A stretch of DNA of 55,167 nucleotides, taken from CAYJLC01 sp044426345. Lineage in GTDB: Bacteria; Bacillota; Clostridia; Oscillospirales; Butyricicoccaceae. Where the stretch lies: assembly GCA_044426345.1 (NCBI GenBank), contig JAWXUP010000010.1:1-55167 (forward strand), given 5' to 3'. A model generated the notes under the pieces. It was not told the origin of the DNA. It searched no databases and saw nothing but the letters and a program-made list of their open reading frames with translations. Numbering within the stretch: position 1 is the stretch's first letter; every line of letters starts with the position of its first letter. The position numbers and the translations under genes were made by a program. Shown piece after piece: positions 9,199 to 17,810 of the stretch.

Positions 9199-9598
9199 AT
9201 CCACCTCCTACAAAAACACTGAAATTCACGCTAACTTGTTTAGTTTGCAAACAAACATAAATAATTTCATCTTGTTCAAAGAAATATCCAGACTCGACAT
9301 CAATGATATATTCGTTGTTTTTAAAAAGTTTATGGTTATAAATTTCTAAAATATTGATTTCATCTTGCGTAATAATCATTAACTTATTTTGCTCTACAAA
9401 TAAACTTTCGTTGTTAGAAATATCGTAAATTAAGTCACTTTTTAATATATTTAAAGTTGAATATTCACTATAAAAGCTTACGTTTTCAGTTGTTTTATAA
9501 AAAATATTGTATATTTGAATTATCGTCAGCATAACAATGCTAAGCATTGACATATACACTAAAACTTCTATTAAGCTAAAACCTTTTCTTTTAATCAT
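9191..9598 (-). CDS. Type IV pilin-like protein (minor pseudopilin)
   Basis: 135 residues with leader MIKRKG-FSLIEVLVY: cleavage after Gly6, Glu at +5, then a hydrophobic helix to about residue 28. The globular part is short. Start and stop overlap the adjacent pilin-like genes by 8 bp, typical of a minor-pilin operon (compare GspI/GspJ or PilV/PilW). Which of these it matches cannot be decided by eye. Confidence 0.8.
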   Translation of the reverse strand: MIKRKGFSLIEVLVYMSMLSIVMLTIIQIYNIFYKTTENVSFYSEYSTLNILKSDLIYDISNNESLFVEQNKLMIITQDEINILEIYNHKLFKNNEYIIDVESGYFFEQDEIIYVCLQTKQVSVNFSVFVGGGYG

Positions 9599-9947
9599 AT
9601 AAATTCACCAAGTAAACCATTTGCTCACTAGTCGCTTTACCTACTTTTAAATCCAAATGTATCACATAGATTTCAATATCATAAATATAACTTTTCTCGA
9701 TGAAAACACTGGAGTTTGAGGGCAAACTTAAATAATGATAATCCTCTATTTCATTGCCAAGTGACATTTCATACTGCAAGGTGCTTATTATGTTTAAGCT
9801 GACATCGGTTAGTGTCCCACAGTCTATTAAATACGTTTTATAAGAGTTTGATAAGTTATATATGTTGATTGAAAACAAAAAAATTATAGAAATGAGTAAC
9901 GAAGATAACATCATATCTGCATATAGGAAACCTTTTCTTTTCTTCAT
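9591..9947 (-). CDS. Pilin-like protein with atypical leader
   Basis: 118 residues beginning MKKRKG-FLYADMMLSSLL, then a hydrophobic helix. It has the basic leader and Gly, but the +5 position carries Asp instead of Glu. It lies first in the block of four minor-pilin genes, downstream of the major pilin and separated from it by a strong hairpin. Likely a minor pilin; the assignment rests on the leader and on gene position. Confidence 0.65.
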   Translation of the reverse strand: MKKRKGFLYADMMLSSLLISIIFLFSINIYNLSNSYKTYLIDCGTLTDVSLNIISTLQYEMSLGNEIEDYHYLSLPSNSSVFIEKSYIYDIEIYVIHLDLKVGKATSEQMVYLVNLYD

Positions 9948-9979
9948 TTTTTCACACTTTCATTATTTCATTAAAGTTT

Positions 9980-10008
9980 AAGCGAGCCTAAATTAACTAG
10001 GCTCGCTT
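9980..10008 (-). terminator. Intercistronic hairpin between major and minor pilin genes
   Basis: Perfect 11-bp inverted repeat (AAGCGAGCCTA / TAGGCTCGCTT) with a 7-nt loop, directly after the stop codon of the major pilin. The T-run on the minus strand is poor, so it is more likely a partial terminator or an mRNA-stabilising 3' hairpin that gives the major pilin higher expression than the downstream minor pilins. Confidence 0.6.
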
Positions 10009-10016
10009 TATAAATA

Positions 10017-10607
10017 TTAGTCAGCGATTGCTTCAAAAGCGTCGATTACGATTTCTGTTTCACCATAGTTTTCTTCGCTAAAACCAGTGTATGCTGTAGT
10101 GATTTGACCTTTTTCAAGCTCAACTACCATCATTAAATCGTTTTCATCAATGTTTCCTGAAGTGCTTGATGTAATTGAGTCAGGACCATATGAGATAATA
10201 TGAACTTTGAATTCTGTATCAGTTGAATCTGCATTAAATACTACTTTGTATTGATTGCTCCAAGCATCTTCTTTCACTGAAAAAGTATCTGAATTGCTAG
10301 TTCCTGAGATGTGTAATTCATCTGCAAGGTACACGTTCATAAGCTTAACTAAATCTTCGTGAGCGTCATCGATACCATTTGTTGCGTATTTATTGTTTTC
10401 AAGCATCATTGTTTGGATTGCAATTTCAAAGCTACCGAAATCTTCTCTAACGCTTGTTTCACGTGATTTATTGATATATGTATTACCACCAATGAATACA
10501 GCTACAGATAAAATAGCGATGATAACTAGCACCACCATAACTTCGATTAGTGTCATACCTTTTCTTTTTGTCATTGAAGTTAATTTGTTTTTGATAAGTT
10601 TTTTCAT
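10017..10607 (-). CDS. Major type IV pilin / pseudopilin
   Basis: 196 residues. A longer basic leader ends in TKRKG, followed by MTLIEVMVVLVIIAILSVAVF: cleavage after Gly17, Glu at +5, and a canonical alpha1-N helix. The C-terminal domain is Asp/Glu-rich and ends near AFEAIAD, resembling GspG-like or clostridial T4P major pilins. AGGAGAAC precedes the ATG at 10605-10607, and a consensus TTGACA lies about 65 bp upstream, suggesting a separate promoter although its -10 is weak. A perfect hairpin follows the stop. Position and length mark it as the main filament subunit. Confidence 0.85.
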   Translation of the reverse strand: MKKLIKNKLTSMTKRKGMTLIEVMVVLVIIAILSVAVFIGGNTYINKSRETSVREDFGSFEIAIQTMMLENNKYATNGIDDAHEDLVKLMNVYLADELHISGTSNSDTFSVKEDAWSNQYKVVFNADSTDTEFKVHIISYGPDSITSSTSGNIDENDLMMVVELEKGQITTAYTGFSEENYGETEIVIDAFEAIAD

Positions 10608-10690
10608 ATTTTTGTTCTCCTATAATTTGTATAATTTTATTATTTGTTTTAATGTTTCTTGCACTTTTTAACGTGTCAAGACTGATTGAT

Positions 10691-11713
10691 TTATATACCG
10701 ACGGTCAACATCGGCATATACACACCTAGCGCTATTGCACCGATAACAGTGCCTAAAATTAGCATTGATAAAGGTTCTAAAATTCCTGCGAAAGCTTTTA
10801 TTGTAAGTCTTGTTTCGTCTTCTAATTTCTTCGAAATTCTGCCAAGCACTTCTGATAATTTGCCCGTTTTTCCTGCTGTATAAATACAGATAGAATCTAG
10901 TTCAGATACAAACGAGCATTTGAGCATTATGTCGGCAAAATCTTCTCCTTGATTGGCTTTAACTAAAATTTGTTTGTAAAATTCACGCTTAATATACCTA
11001 TTCGAAATGCCACTATAGCATATTTCTAATGCTTGCGACATCGGTATTCCAGCCTTTATTAAGTTTGATAAATTCGTAAATATATATGAATTGTCTATGT
11101 TCTTGTAAATTTGTCCAATTATATAAATTTTAAGAATTATCCCATCAATTAAAGTTCTATTAAAAGCGACAAACACACCTACCGATATAATTACAAAAAC
11201 TGCAAATGTAATTAAAAACAGCACATTATCTAATATAAAATTTGATATATTCAAAAGCACTGTAGTTATCATCGGCAGTTCGCCATTTGAGATTGACTGT
11301 AATTGCGTTACAGTCTGTGGCAATATTTGTGTAAATATAAAAATAGTCGCAACGAAAGTCGCAACTATTAGTGTCATTGGGTATATCATTGATGTGTATA
11401 ACTGTGCTTTTATAGAAGAATTTTCATTCAGACCTTTTGCTAAATCCCTTAAAACTTCTGGTAAATTACCACTCTCTTTTCCTGCTTTTATATATACAAA
11501 ATAATCTTTATCAAAGTATTTTCTGTACTTTTTAAAGCATTCATAAAGCTCCACTCCTTCTTGAAGCTCCTTTTTTATAAGAGAAACTAGTTTTTTAGTT
11601 TTTTTGTTCTTAATAGAATTTTCCAACAGCTCCACAGATTTAAGGTCGTTCATTCCAGTTTCAATCAAAAAAGATAAGTTAGTAAAAAACTCTGCCAAGA
11701 CCTTACCTTTCAC
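10691..11713 (-). CDS. pilC: PilC/GspF-type inner-membrane platform protein
   Basis: 340 residues with the duplicated T2SSF fold. The first cytosolic half has the FxxLSFLIETGMND-like start and KAGKESGNLPEVL near residue 77. Hydrophobic segments lie at about residues 108-130 and 155-190, and a second cytosolic half contains IYTAGKTGKLSEVL before a final helix. The start is GTG at 11711-11713 behind GGGAGGTGAG. It abuts the pilO-like gene with no gap. It should anchor the pilus base and couple the PilB ATPase to pilin insertion. Slightly shorter than the usual 400 residues because the N-terminal extension is missing. Confidence 0.85.
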   Translation of the reverse strand: MKGKVLAEFFTNLSFLIETGMNDLKSVELLENSIKNKKTKKLVSLIKKELQEGVELYECFKKYRKYFDKDYFVYIKAGKESGNLPEVLRDLAKGLNENSSIKAQLYTSMIYPMTLIVATFVATIFIFTQILPQTVTQLQSISNGELPMITTVLLNISNFILDNVLFLITFAVFVIISVGVFVAFNRTLIDGIILKIYIIGQIYKNIDNSYIFTNLSNLIKAGIPMSQALEICYSGISNRYIKREFYKQILVKANQGEDFADIMLKCSFVSELDSICIYTAGKTGKLSEVLGRISKKLEDETRLTIKAFAGILEPLSMLILGTVIGAIALGVYMPMLTVGI

Positions 11714-12337
11714 CTATCTCACCTCCCTTCCAAAAAATTCGATTTCGACGAAAAAGTGCATTTCAGATTGGTCTGTTAAAATTTCGTTCGTTATTTCCCC
11801 GACTTCCTCCGTTATACTTTCTTTTTCATCATTTATATAGATCCACGAAAGAACGTCAGTATTATCGTAGTTTCTAACATTCCATAACAATTCATTGTCT
11901 TGCTTTAAACTTATATTTTGAATTATGCAAGGGTAATTTTTAAATTCTCCTACAAATGAATTGATATTTTCTAACGTTCCATACACCTCAAATTGAATAT
12001 TTATAGACGAAACACTATTTTGTGCAGTGACTTCGTTGTTTTTATATTTCGTAAAGCTTAGATTATTATAATTTGCTGAATTTGCTATAATTTGATTATA
12101 CGAATCTTCGCTGAAATCATCAAGAATTACGCCTGTAAGACTAATCCTATCTTCTATCTTCGCAATGCTTTCATTTATGCTTAAAACTTGTTTATCTAAC
12201 TGCTCTATTTTGCCCTGCATACTTTCATCGCCTAAATAATTTTCTATGGCAAAATAATTTGCATATGCCAAAACCAAGCTAAAAATCATTAAAATCAAAG
12301 CATATAGCATTTTCCTTTTAAATTTTATATTTTTCAT
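11714..12337 (-). CDS. pilO: PilO-like alignment-complex protein
   Basis: 207 residues: a short cytosolic N-terminus, one transmembrane helix at about residues 10-32, a coiled-coil-like stretch near residues 42-62 and a small alpha/beta domain. This is the architecture of PilO, which pairs with PilN. It overlaps the PilM-PilN fusion gene by 4 bp and directly precedes pilC. Sequence identity to known PilO is low, so the call rests on topology and gene order. Confidence 0.65.
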   Translation of the reverse strand: MKNIKFKRKMLYALILMIFSLVLAYANYFAIENYLGDESMQGKIEQLDKQVLSINESIAKIEDRISLTGVILDDFSEDSYNQIIANSANYNNLSFTKYKNNEVTAQNSVSSINIQFEVYGTLENINSFVGEFKNYPCIIQNISLKQDNELLWNVRNYDNTDVLSWIYINDEKESITEEVGEITNEILTDQSEMHFFVEIEFFGREVR

Positions 12338-13749
12338 ATACTAACCTCGATTTCAAATGCATAAAATTCAAGTTCTGGTATCTTTTGTATTCCATTTAGC
12401 TTAACATAGTCAAATTCTTCCGTTAAAGACAAGCTATCAGCGAAATTAGAAATTGATAACGTGTTTTTAGAATAACCTCTTACGATATAGTTATTTGGAA
12501 CATAGACCGCATCTAAATCTTTGGCATTCATATCAGTTTCAACGACAATCTCAGTTAACATATCCCTTGTATCAATGCTTGCAATGTAAATCTCGCTATT
12601 CTTTAATGCACTCTCGATAATTTCTTGTAAATTTTTACTGTCTATCGCTTGATTAATTTTATCTAACTCATACTCCAACAAAGTGTATTGATTTTGATTA
12701 TATGTAACCTGTCCTTGTAGTGATGAATAAGTATCACTCGCTGTATTTATACTGCTGATATTAATATAATTTTTAGCCGAAAATACGCTGACTGCAATAA
12801 AAAAAGCAGAAGCAATAATTAAACTACTTCTGCTAATAATATTTAATTGTTTTGTTGATAGCTCTATTTTATGTTTTGATTTTAAATTAAGCTTAATTTT
12901 ATAGATATTTTGCAATGCAAGTCCTATCGCAATTCCATATTTGCACTCATAATCTGAATTAATATAGCTTTTCAAGTCAAAAACATCTATCTCTTTTTCA
13001 GTAAGTTTTTCAACAACACTTTCATAATCGTTGTCATCATCTAACAACACCACAATTTTAGGATTTTTTATACGATATAATTTAAGCTCGTTTTCTATTT
13101 TTTGAGCCATATATTCTGTAAGATTTACTGTGTCTACATCTCTCCAGACATTTTCTTTGACCAAGACATCATTTGCGAAAAAATAGCTTTTAGGTGGAAA
13201 ACTTATGCCATCAATCACAACTTTATAATTCGAATCAAAACTGTCGTCCATAATTTTAGCATATGAAATAACCGCTGAAATTTTTGATGTTATGGTGTGT
13301 AAATTATATCCATATTGTTTAAACGCCCTGCATATTTTCTGAGAAGTATCTCGTGACATTTGAATATTTAAGCTAAAATGCTGATATTCGTTTTCAAAAA
13401 ATATTTGACCGAAATTGTGTATTGATTTAATATATTCGCTCTTTTTACCATCTTTTTTAAACAGTTTATTCGTATTTATATCAGATGTAAACGAGTTCAC
13501 CTTTACAAAATTTTCTATATTATAATCAATATTCGGCACTGATAACAAGATATTTTTCGTTTTTATATTAAGATATTGCAGATGATTTACAATACCTGTA
13601 ACCGTTTCATATATGTTTAAAATCTCGTCATCATCGACATACCTTGACATATCCACCGTTACCGATTGGAAGATTTTAATATCATCTCCCGACATTTCCA
13701 TGTGCAAAATCTTGGTAGATTTTCCTAAATCTATGCATACAAATTTCAT
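12334..13749 (-). CDS. pilM: PilM-PilN fusion protein
   Basis: 471 residues. The first 280 resemble the actin-like PilM fold (MKFVCIDLGKST phosphate-1-type start, CKYGIAIGLALQ near residues 270-281). A basic stretch leads into one transmembrane helix at about 305-325, and the remainder is a periplasm-type coiled coil plus a small ferredoxin-like domain as in PilN. PilM normally recruits PilN by binding its cytosolic N-terminal peptide; here the two are covalently joined. It lies between pilB and pilO. PilM-PilN fusions are known in some Gram-positive T4P loci, but I did not compare them. Confidence 0.7.
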   Translation of the reverse strand: MKFVCIDLGKSTKILHMEMSGDDIKIFQSVTVDMSRYVDDDEILNIYETVTGIVNHLQYLNIKTKNILLSVPNIDYNIENFVKVNSFTSDINTNKLFKKDGKKSEYIKSIHNFGQIFFENEYQHFSLNIQMSRDTSQKICRAFKQYGYNLHTITSKISAVISYAKIMDDSFDSNYKVVIDGISFPPKSYFFANDVLVKENVWRDVDTVNLTEYMAQKIENELKLYRIKNPKIVVLLDDDNDYESVVEKLTEKEIDVFDLKSYINSDYECKYGIAIGLALQNIYKIKLNLKSKHKIELSTKQLNIISRSSLIIASAFFIAVSVFSAKNYINISSINTASDTYSSLQGQVTYNQNQYTLLEYELDKINQAIDSKNLQEIIESALKNSEIYIASIDTRDMLTEIVVETDMNAKDLDAVYVPNNYIVRGYSKNTLSISNFADSLSLTEEFDYVKLNGIQKIPELEFYAFEIEVSI

Positions 13750-13767
13750 TTCGCCCTCCTTTTTTTA

Positions 13768-15393
13768 TTATAATAAATCTCTTGCATATGGCACTAGTTC
13801 ATCTAAAGTTGTTAGATGAAGCAAAGCTTTTTTGATACCATTTTCAAGCAAAGTTTCAAAGCCATTTTGTCTTGCACTTTTGTAAAGCTTGGCTCTGTTT
13901 GCACCTGTTTGTATGCCTTCTCTAATCTCATTATTGACTAGCAAAAACTCCACTATAGCAAGTCGATCTTTATAACCTCTACCATCACAATACGAACAGC
14001 CTTTACCTCTTGCAAGGATTATTTCTTCATCGCCAAGGTTAAACAACTCTCTCCATTTGTGCTTTTTCTCTAAACTATAAGTTTCAAAACATTTGTCGCA
14101 AACACGTCTAACCAAACGCTGCGCTATAACTACCGTTAAAACGTCGCCTATAGCGTATTCAGGTATCTCTAAATTTCGAAGTCTTGATATTGCACCAAAA
14201 CTATCATTAGTGTGCAGTGTTGTCAACGCTAGATGTCCTGTGTCTGCCATTTTTATAGTTTCTTTTGCCACTATTACATCTTTACACTCACCAATATAAA
14301 TTACGTCCGAGTCGTGCCTCATCGCAGTAGCAACTCCTTCTGGGAAACCAAAAGCAAACTCTGTTCTTATCGTTACTTGAGTAAATCCATCAACGTTAAT
14401 CTCAACAGGGTCTTCTAGTGACATTATCTTTCTGCCTGTTCCTAAAATTCCGCTTAAAGCAGCGTATAAAGTTGTAGACTTTCCCGAGCCAGTGGGACCA
14501 GTCATAATAATGAGTCCTTTAGTTTGCTCAACTACTTTTAATAATGTTTCTTGCTCATCTTTTAAAAAACCAATTTCATTTATGCTCTTTGTATTTGAAC
14601 TCAAAAATCTTAAATTTATATCAAAAGTATCAAGAGTTGGAATAATATTAATTCGCACGTTGGTAAATTGCCCTTTATATTCGTACTTGATAATGCCTTC
14701 TTGTGGAATTGCTATGCTATTTGATGGTAGTTGTCCCTCATTTGATATAACATTTTTGAGGTTGTTTAATATATTGAGTGGAATATAGCAGTAATTTTCA
14801 ATTTTTCCGTCTATCCTAAACGCAATTTTAACTTTGTTTGACATAGGAATAATATGCATATCCGAAGCTCTATTTTCAATAGCTGCATCTAAAAGTGATT
14901 TATACAACGCTTTTGCCTGTGAAGTGTAATCGACATTCATCACCTTATTTTCTGTGGTTTTCGATATTTCCTCTGCTCTGCAAGCCACCTCAGCAGGCTT
15001 TACCACTCTATTATAAATTGCTTGAAACTCAACTTTTCTTGCAACTGCAAAGATAGGATTTATTGTATTTTGTCTAATTTTATCTATTTCTTTGAAGTTA
15101 TCTGGATTTAAAATCAGCCAAACATTGCTAGAATAATTAGTTTTAAGGCATATTAAATCCTTTGCCACCAATACATAAAAGTCGTCCACCTTGCTAGAAT
15201 TGTCAAAGTCTATCGCAAGATTATCAGTATTTTTAACTTCCCTCAATTTATAAAAGCTTAACATATGCTCAAAATATATATCTTCGCTCAATCTATTTGT
15301 AATTTCTAAAAATGTATTCTCGGTGTTTTTTATTTGCTTACAGGCTAGTTCATCAATAATATTTTCTTTTAACAAATAATCTTCAAAAGCCAT
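13768..15393 (-). CDS. pilB: PilB/GspE-type pilus assembly ATPase
   Basis: 541 residues. Walker A GPTGSGKSTT is near residue 300, an Asp box MSLEDPVE follows, the Walker B/GxxRD region reads VIYIGECKD (near 364, with Cys-Lys where Ile-Arg is usual), and a His box sits at TTLHTND. A tetracysteine zinc site is formed by CDKC near 431 and CSYC near 467. The N-terminal MshEN-like part is short and diverged. AGGGAG precedes the ATG. It is the first gene of the T4P-like operon and powers filament extension; no retraction ATPase (PilT) is visible, so this may be an extension-only or pseudopilus system. Confidence 0.88.
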   Translation of the reverse strand: MAFEDYLLKENIIDELACKQIKNTENTFLEITNRLSEDIYFEHMLSFYKLREVKNTDNLAIDFDNSSKVDDFYVLVAKDLICLKTNYSSNVWLILNPDNFKEIDKIRQNTINPIFAVARKVEFQAIYNRVVKPAEVACRAEEISKTTENKVMNVDYTSQAKALYKSLLDAAIENRASDMHIIPMSNKVKIAFRIDGKIENYCYIPLNILNNLKNVISNEGQLPSNSIAIPQEGIIKYEYKGQFTNVRINIIPTLDTFDINLRFLSSNTKSINEIGFLKDEQETLLKVVEQTKGLIIMTGPTGSGKSTTLYAALSGILGTGRKIMSLEDPVEINVDGFTQVTIRTEFAFGFPEGVATAMRHDSDVIYIGECKDVIVAKETIKMADTGHLALTTLHTNDSFGAISRLRNLEIPEYAIGDVLTVVIAQRLVRRVCDKCFETYSLEKKHKWRELFNLGDEEIILARGKGCSYCDGRGYKDRLAIVEFLLVNNEIREGIQTGANRAKLYKSARQNGFETLLENGIKKALLHLTTLDELVPYARDLL

Positions 15394-15411
15394 TTCTCCC
15401 TCCTATTGCAC

Positions 15412-15447
15412 AAAAATAAAGAGTGTCACTCCTTAAAGCAACACTCT
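15412..15447 (-). terminator. Terminator downstream of phd-doc
   Basis: Arms AGAGTGT and ACACTCT separated by 14 nt, with T-rich tails on both strands (TTTATTTTTG on the minus strand, GTGTTTTTTATTG on the plus strand). On the minus strand it lies 20 bp beyond the doc stop and just before pilB. It probably limits read-through from phd-doc into the pilus operon. Confidence 0.6.
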
Positions 15448-15467
15448 GTGTTTTTTATTGTTATATT

Positions 15468-15845
15468 TTATACCTTATGTTCATTTATCCATTGAAAAAT
15501 TTCTTCGAATTTCGCACTTCCATCTGCAATAGCCAGACCTAACGAAATAAGCTCTTTTTGAGAAAAATCCACTTTAATATCATTCAACTCTAATGTCATA
15601 AGCATAGCTATAACTCCTGTCCTTTTATTTCCATCAATAAAAGCGTGATTTGAAATTATTCCATATGCAACTCTAGCCGCTTTTTCCTCTACGCTTGGAT
15701 ATTGTTCAAAACCATCAAAAGAGTTATTCATACTATCAATAGCTGAATATAGAAGATTTATATCTCTCAGCCCATCTAAACCACCCGTTTTGAAAATAAG
15801 TTGACTATGAATAGAAATAAGTTCATTAGCAGATAGTATTATCAT
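15468..15845 (-). CDS. doc: Doc-type toxin (Fic fold)
   Basis: 125 residues with the Doc signature HAFIDGNKRTGV near residues 64-75, a variant of the HxFx(D/N)GNKR motif. Doc proteins phosphorylate EF-Tu and stop translation. The start overlaps the end of the antitoxin gene by 4 bp, the usual antitoxin-first order. It sits between the two filament clusters of a probable mobile element, where toxin-antitoxin pairs commonly stabilise the DNA. The DGNKR core is intact, so the toxin is probably functional. Confidence 0.88.
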   Translation of the reverse strand: MIILSANELISIHSQLIFKTGGLDGLRDINLLYSAIDSMNNSFDGFEQYPSVEEKAARVAYGIISNHAFIDGNKRTGVIAMLMTLELNDIKVDFSQKELISLGLAIADGSAKFEEIFQWINEHKV

Positions 15846-16093
15846 TTAGCAAGCTCCATAAGCGCTTCTAAATTATTTTCAATCAGCATATCTGCAGTTT
15901 TTTTAATTCTGTTCGCTCTTTCTAATTTAATCAACTGAATTTCGTCATATTCTTCAAAATCAACAAGTATATATTTGGGTTTGTTATTTTTCAAAATAAC
16001 TGCCATACCACTTTCATCAACCAATCTAACAACTTTAGAAAAATTTTGGTTCGCTTCAGTCATAGCCACTAAATTATTTGAATCTATCATCAT
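15842..16093 (-). CDS. phd: Phd/YefM-type antitoxin
   Basis: About 83 residues: an N-terminal Phd fold (TEANQNFSKVVRLVDE, then ILKNNKPKYILVDFEEYDEI) and a C-terminal amphipathic tail that would bind Doc. I take the ATG at 16091-16093 because GAGGTGA lies six bases upstream; a GTG nine codons earlier overlaps the -10 box. Phd proteins repress their own promoter by binding at the start region. Confidence 0.85.
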   Translation of the reverse strand: MMIDSNNLVAMTEANQNFSKVVRLVDESGMAVILKNNKPKYILVDFEEYDEIQLIKLERANRIKKTADMLIENNLEALMELAK

Positions 16094-16111
16094 ATTAATC
16101 ACCTCAATTAT

Positions 16112-16140
16112 ATTATACACAAATTCTAGTATAAATTCAA
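16112..16140 (-). promoter_or_regulatory. Promoter of phd-doc
   Basis: On the minus strand TTGAAT and TATAAT are separated by exactly 17 bp, about 20 bp before the phd ATG. The leader is very short, so autorepression by Phd would overlap the promoter. Confidence 0.75.
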
Positions 16141-16153
16141 CCTATTTTTTATA

Positions 16154-16699
16154 TTATCCCATTTGACCTATAATCTCACCTGTACCTGCATTCGGTGCGT
16201 AGATAACTTTGTTTGGACCTTTATTTTCAACCCAACCAAAACCGTTTACATAAATCGAACCATCTTCTCTAGTATCTCCATTTTGTGGTTCGCTAGTTTT
16301 GTTTGGCTCTACAACTTTTGTTTCTTCTACACCATTTTCATCAACTGTAGGCGGTGTATCATCTTCTGGAGCAACAGCGTCCTCTTTGGTTTCTGGTTTA
16401 TATGTTTCTTCAATGACAGGTTCGGTTACTTCGATTTCCACTTCATCATCTTGAACATTTTCCGGTTCATTTGTTTCTTCTAATGTTTCCTCTTGTGGAC
16501 TTTCAACGACAATATCGTCTAATTGCACATCTACAACAATATCTTCTAATTCGTTTTCTTCGACACCAGCCGTAATATCTACATCAATAGTATCCTGTTT
16601 TTGCATACTTTTAACATAACTATGCGATCCACCGATAAGTAAAATTGCTAAAACTACTACGATTGCTGCGATTAATTTTCCATTTGTACCTTTATTCAT
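16154..16699 (-). CDS. Single-pass membrane protein with acidic stalk (DUF6550-like)
   Basis: 181 residues: a short basic N-terminus, one transmembrane helix at about residues 8-26, then an outside region extremely rich in Glu, Asp, Val, Thr and Pro (residues 38-140) and a conserved-looking C-terminus with IYVNGFGWV and a Gly-rich end. The layout resembles the family I recall as DUF6550, found with Tad and conjugation genes in gut Firmicutes; that name is from memory. It has its own promoter and follows the Tad operon. It may form a wall-spanning linker at the pilus or transfer machine. Confidence 0.5.
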   Translation of the reverse strand: MNKGTNGKLIAAIVVVLAILLIGGSHSYVKSMQKQDTIDVDITAGVEENELEDIVVDVQLDDIVVESPQEETLEETNEPENVQDDEVEIEVTEPVIEETYKPETKEDAVAPEDDTPPTVDENGVEETKVVEPNKTSEPQNGDTREDGSIYVNGFGWVENKGPNKVIYAPNAGTGEIIGQMG

Positions 16700-16815
16700 A
16701 AAGACAAACCTCTTCTTTCTATTTTTAAACCATTTTTCAGCTTGTCTTATTTTTTTACTGTATAAGAATACCCCTATTCCAATACATTACCTTAAATTGT
16801 TTTGCTATGGGTTAT

Positions 16816-16844
16816 ATTATACATAAAAAACAGCTTCGCGTCCA
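16816..16844 (-). promoter_or_regulatory. Promoter of the acidic membrane-protein gene
   Basis: On the minus strand TGGACG and TATAAT are separated by 17 bp; the -10 is consensus and the -35 matches at four of six positions. It lies about 115 bp before the start codon, in the gap after the Tad operon. Confidence 0.5.
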
Positions 16845-16854
16845 GACATTTTTT

Positions 16855-17394
16855 CTAAAATTTGGGAACATATACTGCGTTAGTTTCGATATTTAATTCA
16901 AGTGGCGCTAACATATCCCAACCAAAAGCGAGTGGAATTTCTAATTTTAACGACACCGTTGCGCTAAAATTACTATCATTTTCTCGCGGTGCAAACGATG
17001 TATTGTTCACGCTTATTTCAAGCTCACTAAAGCGATATTCATACCCATCATCTTGCTCTTTTACGTGATACGAGCCACTCTCAACTGTTCCTAAGTTTTC
17101 ATCTAAAATTGCATATATATCAGAAAAATCTAATTGTTCTTCCCAGCTGTTTCCACTCAAAACATACCCACCACTATAACCTTCACGAAGTCCGTTGTAT
17201 AGTTCATCGTAATTACTTGTAGCGACCGATATAACTACACTTTGCAAAGATTCTCGAACACCACTCGTAATTATAGTCAGCCTAAAAACTTCGGACATTG
17301 CTGACATTATTAGTATCAAACATAAAACTATTGCGATTATAAGTGGCGATGCCTCCGCTTTTTTATCGACTAAAACTTTGTAAATTTTACTCAA
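16855..17394 (-). CDS. TadE/TadF-like minor pilin candidate
   Basis: About 179 residues: basic N-terminus, one long hydrophobic helix at about residues 15-40, then a soluble domain ending in a beta-rich tail with Tyr-Val-Pro. This is the topology of TadE/TadF pseudopilins. I place the start at the TTG at 17392-17394 because AAGGAGAG is seven bases upstream. It is last in the Tad gene run and overlaps none of its neighbours after that start is chosen. Exact family uncertain. Confidence 0.5.
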   Translation of the reverse strand: MSKIYKVLVDKKAEASPLIIAIVLCLILIMSAMSEVFRLTIITSGVRESLQSVVISVATSNYDELYNGLREGYSGGYVLSGNSWEEQLDFSDIYAILDENLGTVESGSYHVKEQDDGYEYRFSELEISVNNTSFAPRENDSNFSATVSLKLEIPLAFGWDMLAPLELNIETNAVYVPKF

Positions 17395-17405
17395 ATCAAC
17401 TCTCC

Positions 17406-17801
17406 TTACTTGCAATATACTTCGGATTTGCCCGTGGCTACAGCTGTAAGTTCTATTGAAATTGAACCAACATTGAATAGTCCAATATCTACATCATGGT
17501 ATAATGTCGCTTTAATATCACCATTCAGTTGCACCTTTGTCCCACTAAAATAATCGCACTCCCACTCAATTTCAGGGTCTAGACCAGTTTGTTCTTTCAT
17601 GGTTTCAATACGATTTTGCACCGAAGTCGAACCTAAAATCTCTGCCTCTCTGACTATTTCAGTAGCAAACAAATCTAATTTCTGCTTAACTAAGAATACA
17701 TTGAGAAAGTTTATGGCAAACGATATAACTAGCATTATGCAGAAAATTCCAATGACATAATCAATATATCCCATACCTTTTTTGCTTTTTAAAATCTTCA
17801 A
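17406..17801 (-). CDS. DUF4320-like TadE-type pseudopilin
   Basis: 131 residues beginning MKILKSKKG-MGYIDYVIGIF, then a hydrophobic helix to about residue 35. The Gly followed by Tyr-Ile-Asp resembles the cleavage region of Flp/TadE prepilins, and the segment FLVKQKLDLFATEIVREAEI is typical of the family annotated DUF4320, which co-occurs with TadA-TadC in clostridial mobile elements. It follows tadC by 9 bp. It is probably processed by the peptidase at 23413-23799. Confidence 0.65.
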   Translation of the reverse strand: MKILKSKKGMGYIDYVIGIFCIMLVISFAINFLNVFLVKQKLDLFATEIVREAEILGSTSVQNRIETMKEQTGLDPEIEWECDYFSGTKVQLNGDIKATLYHDVDIGLFNVGSISIELTAVATGKSEVYCK

Positions 17802-17810
17802 ACTTACCTC

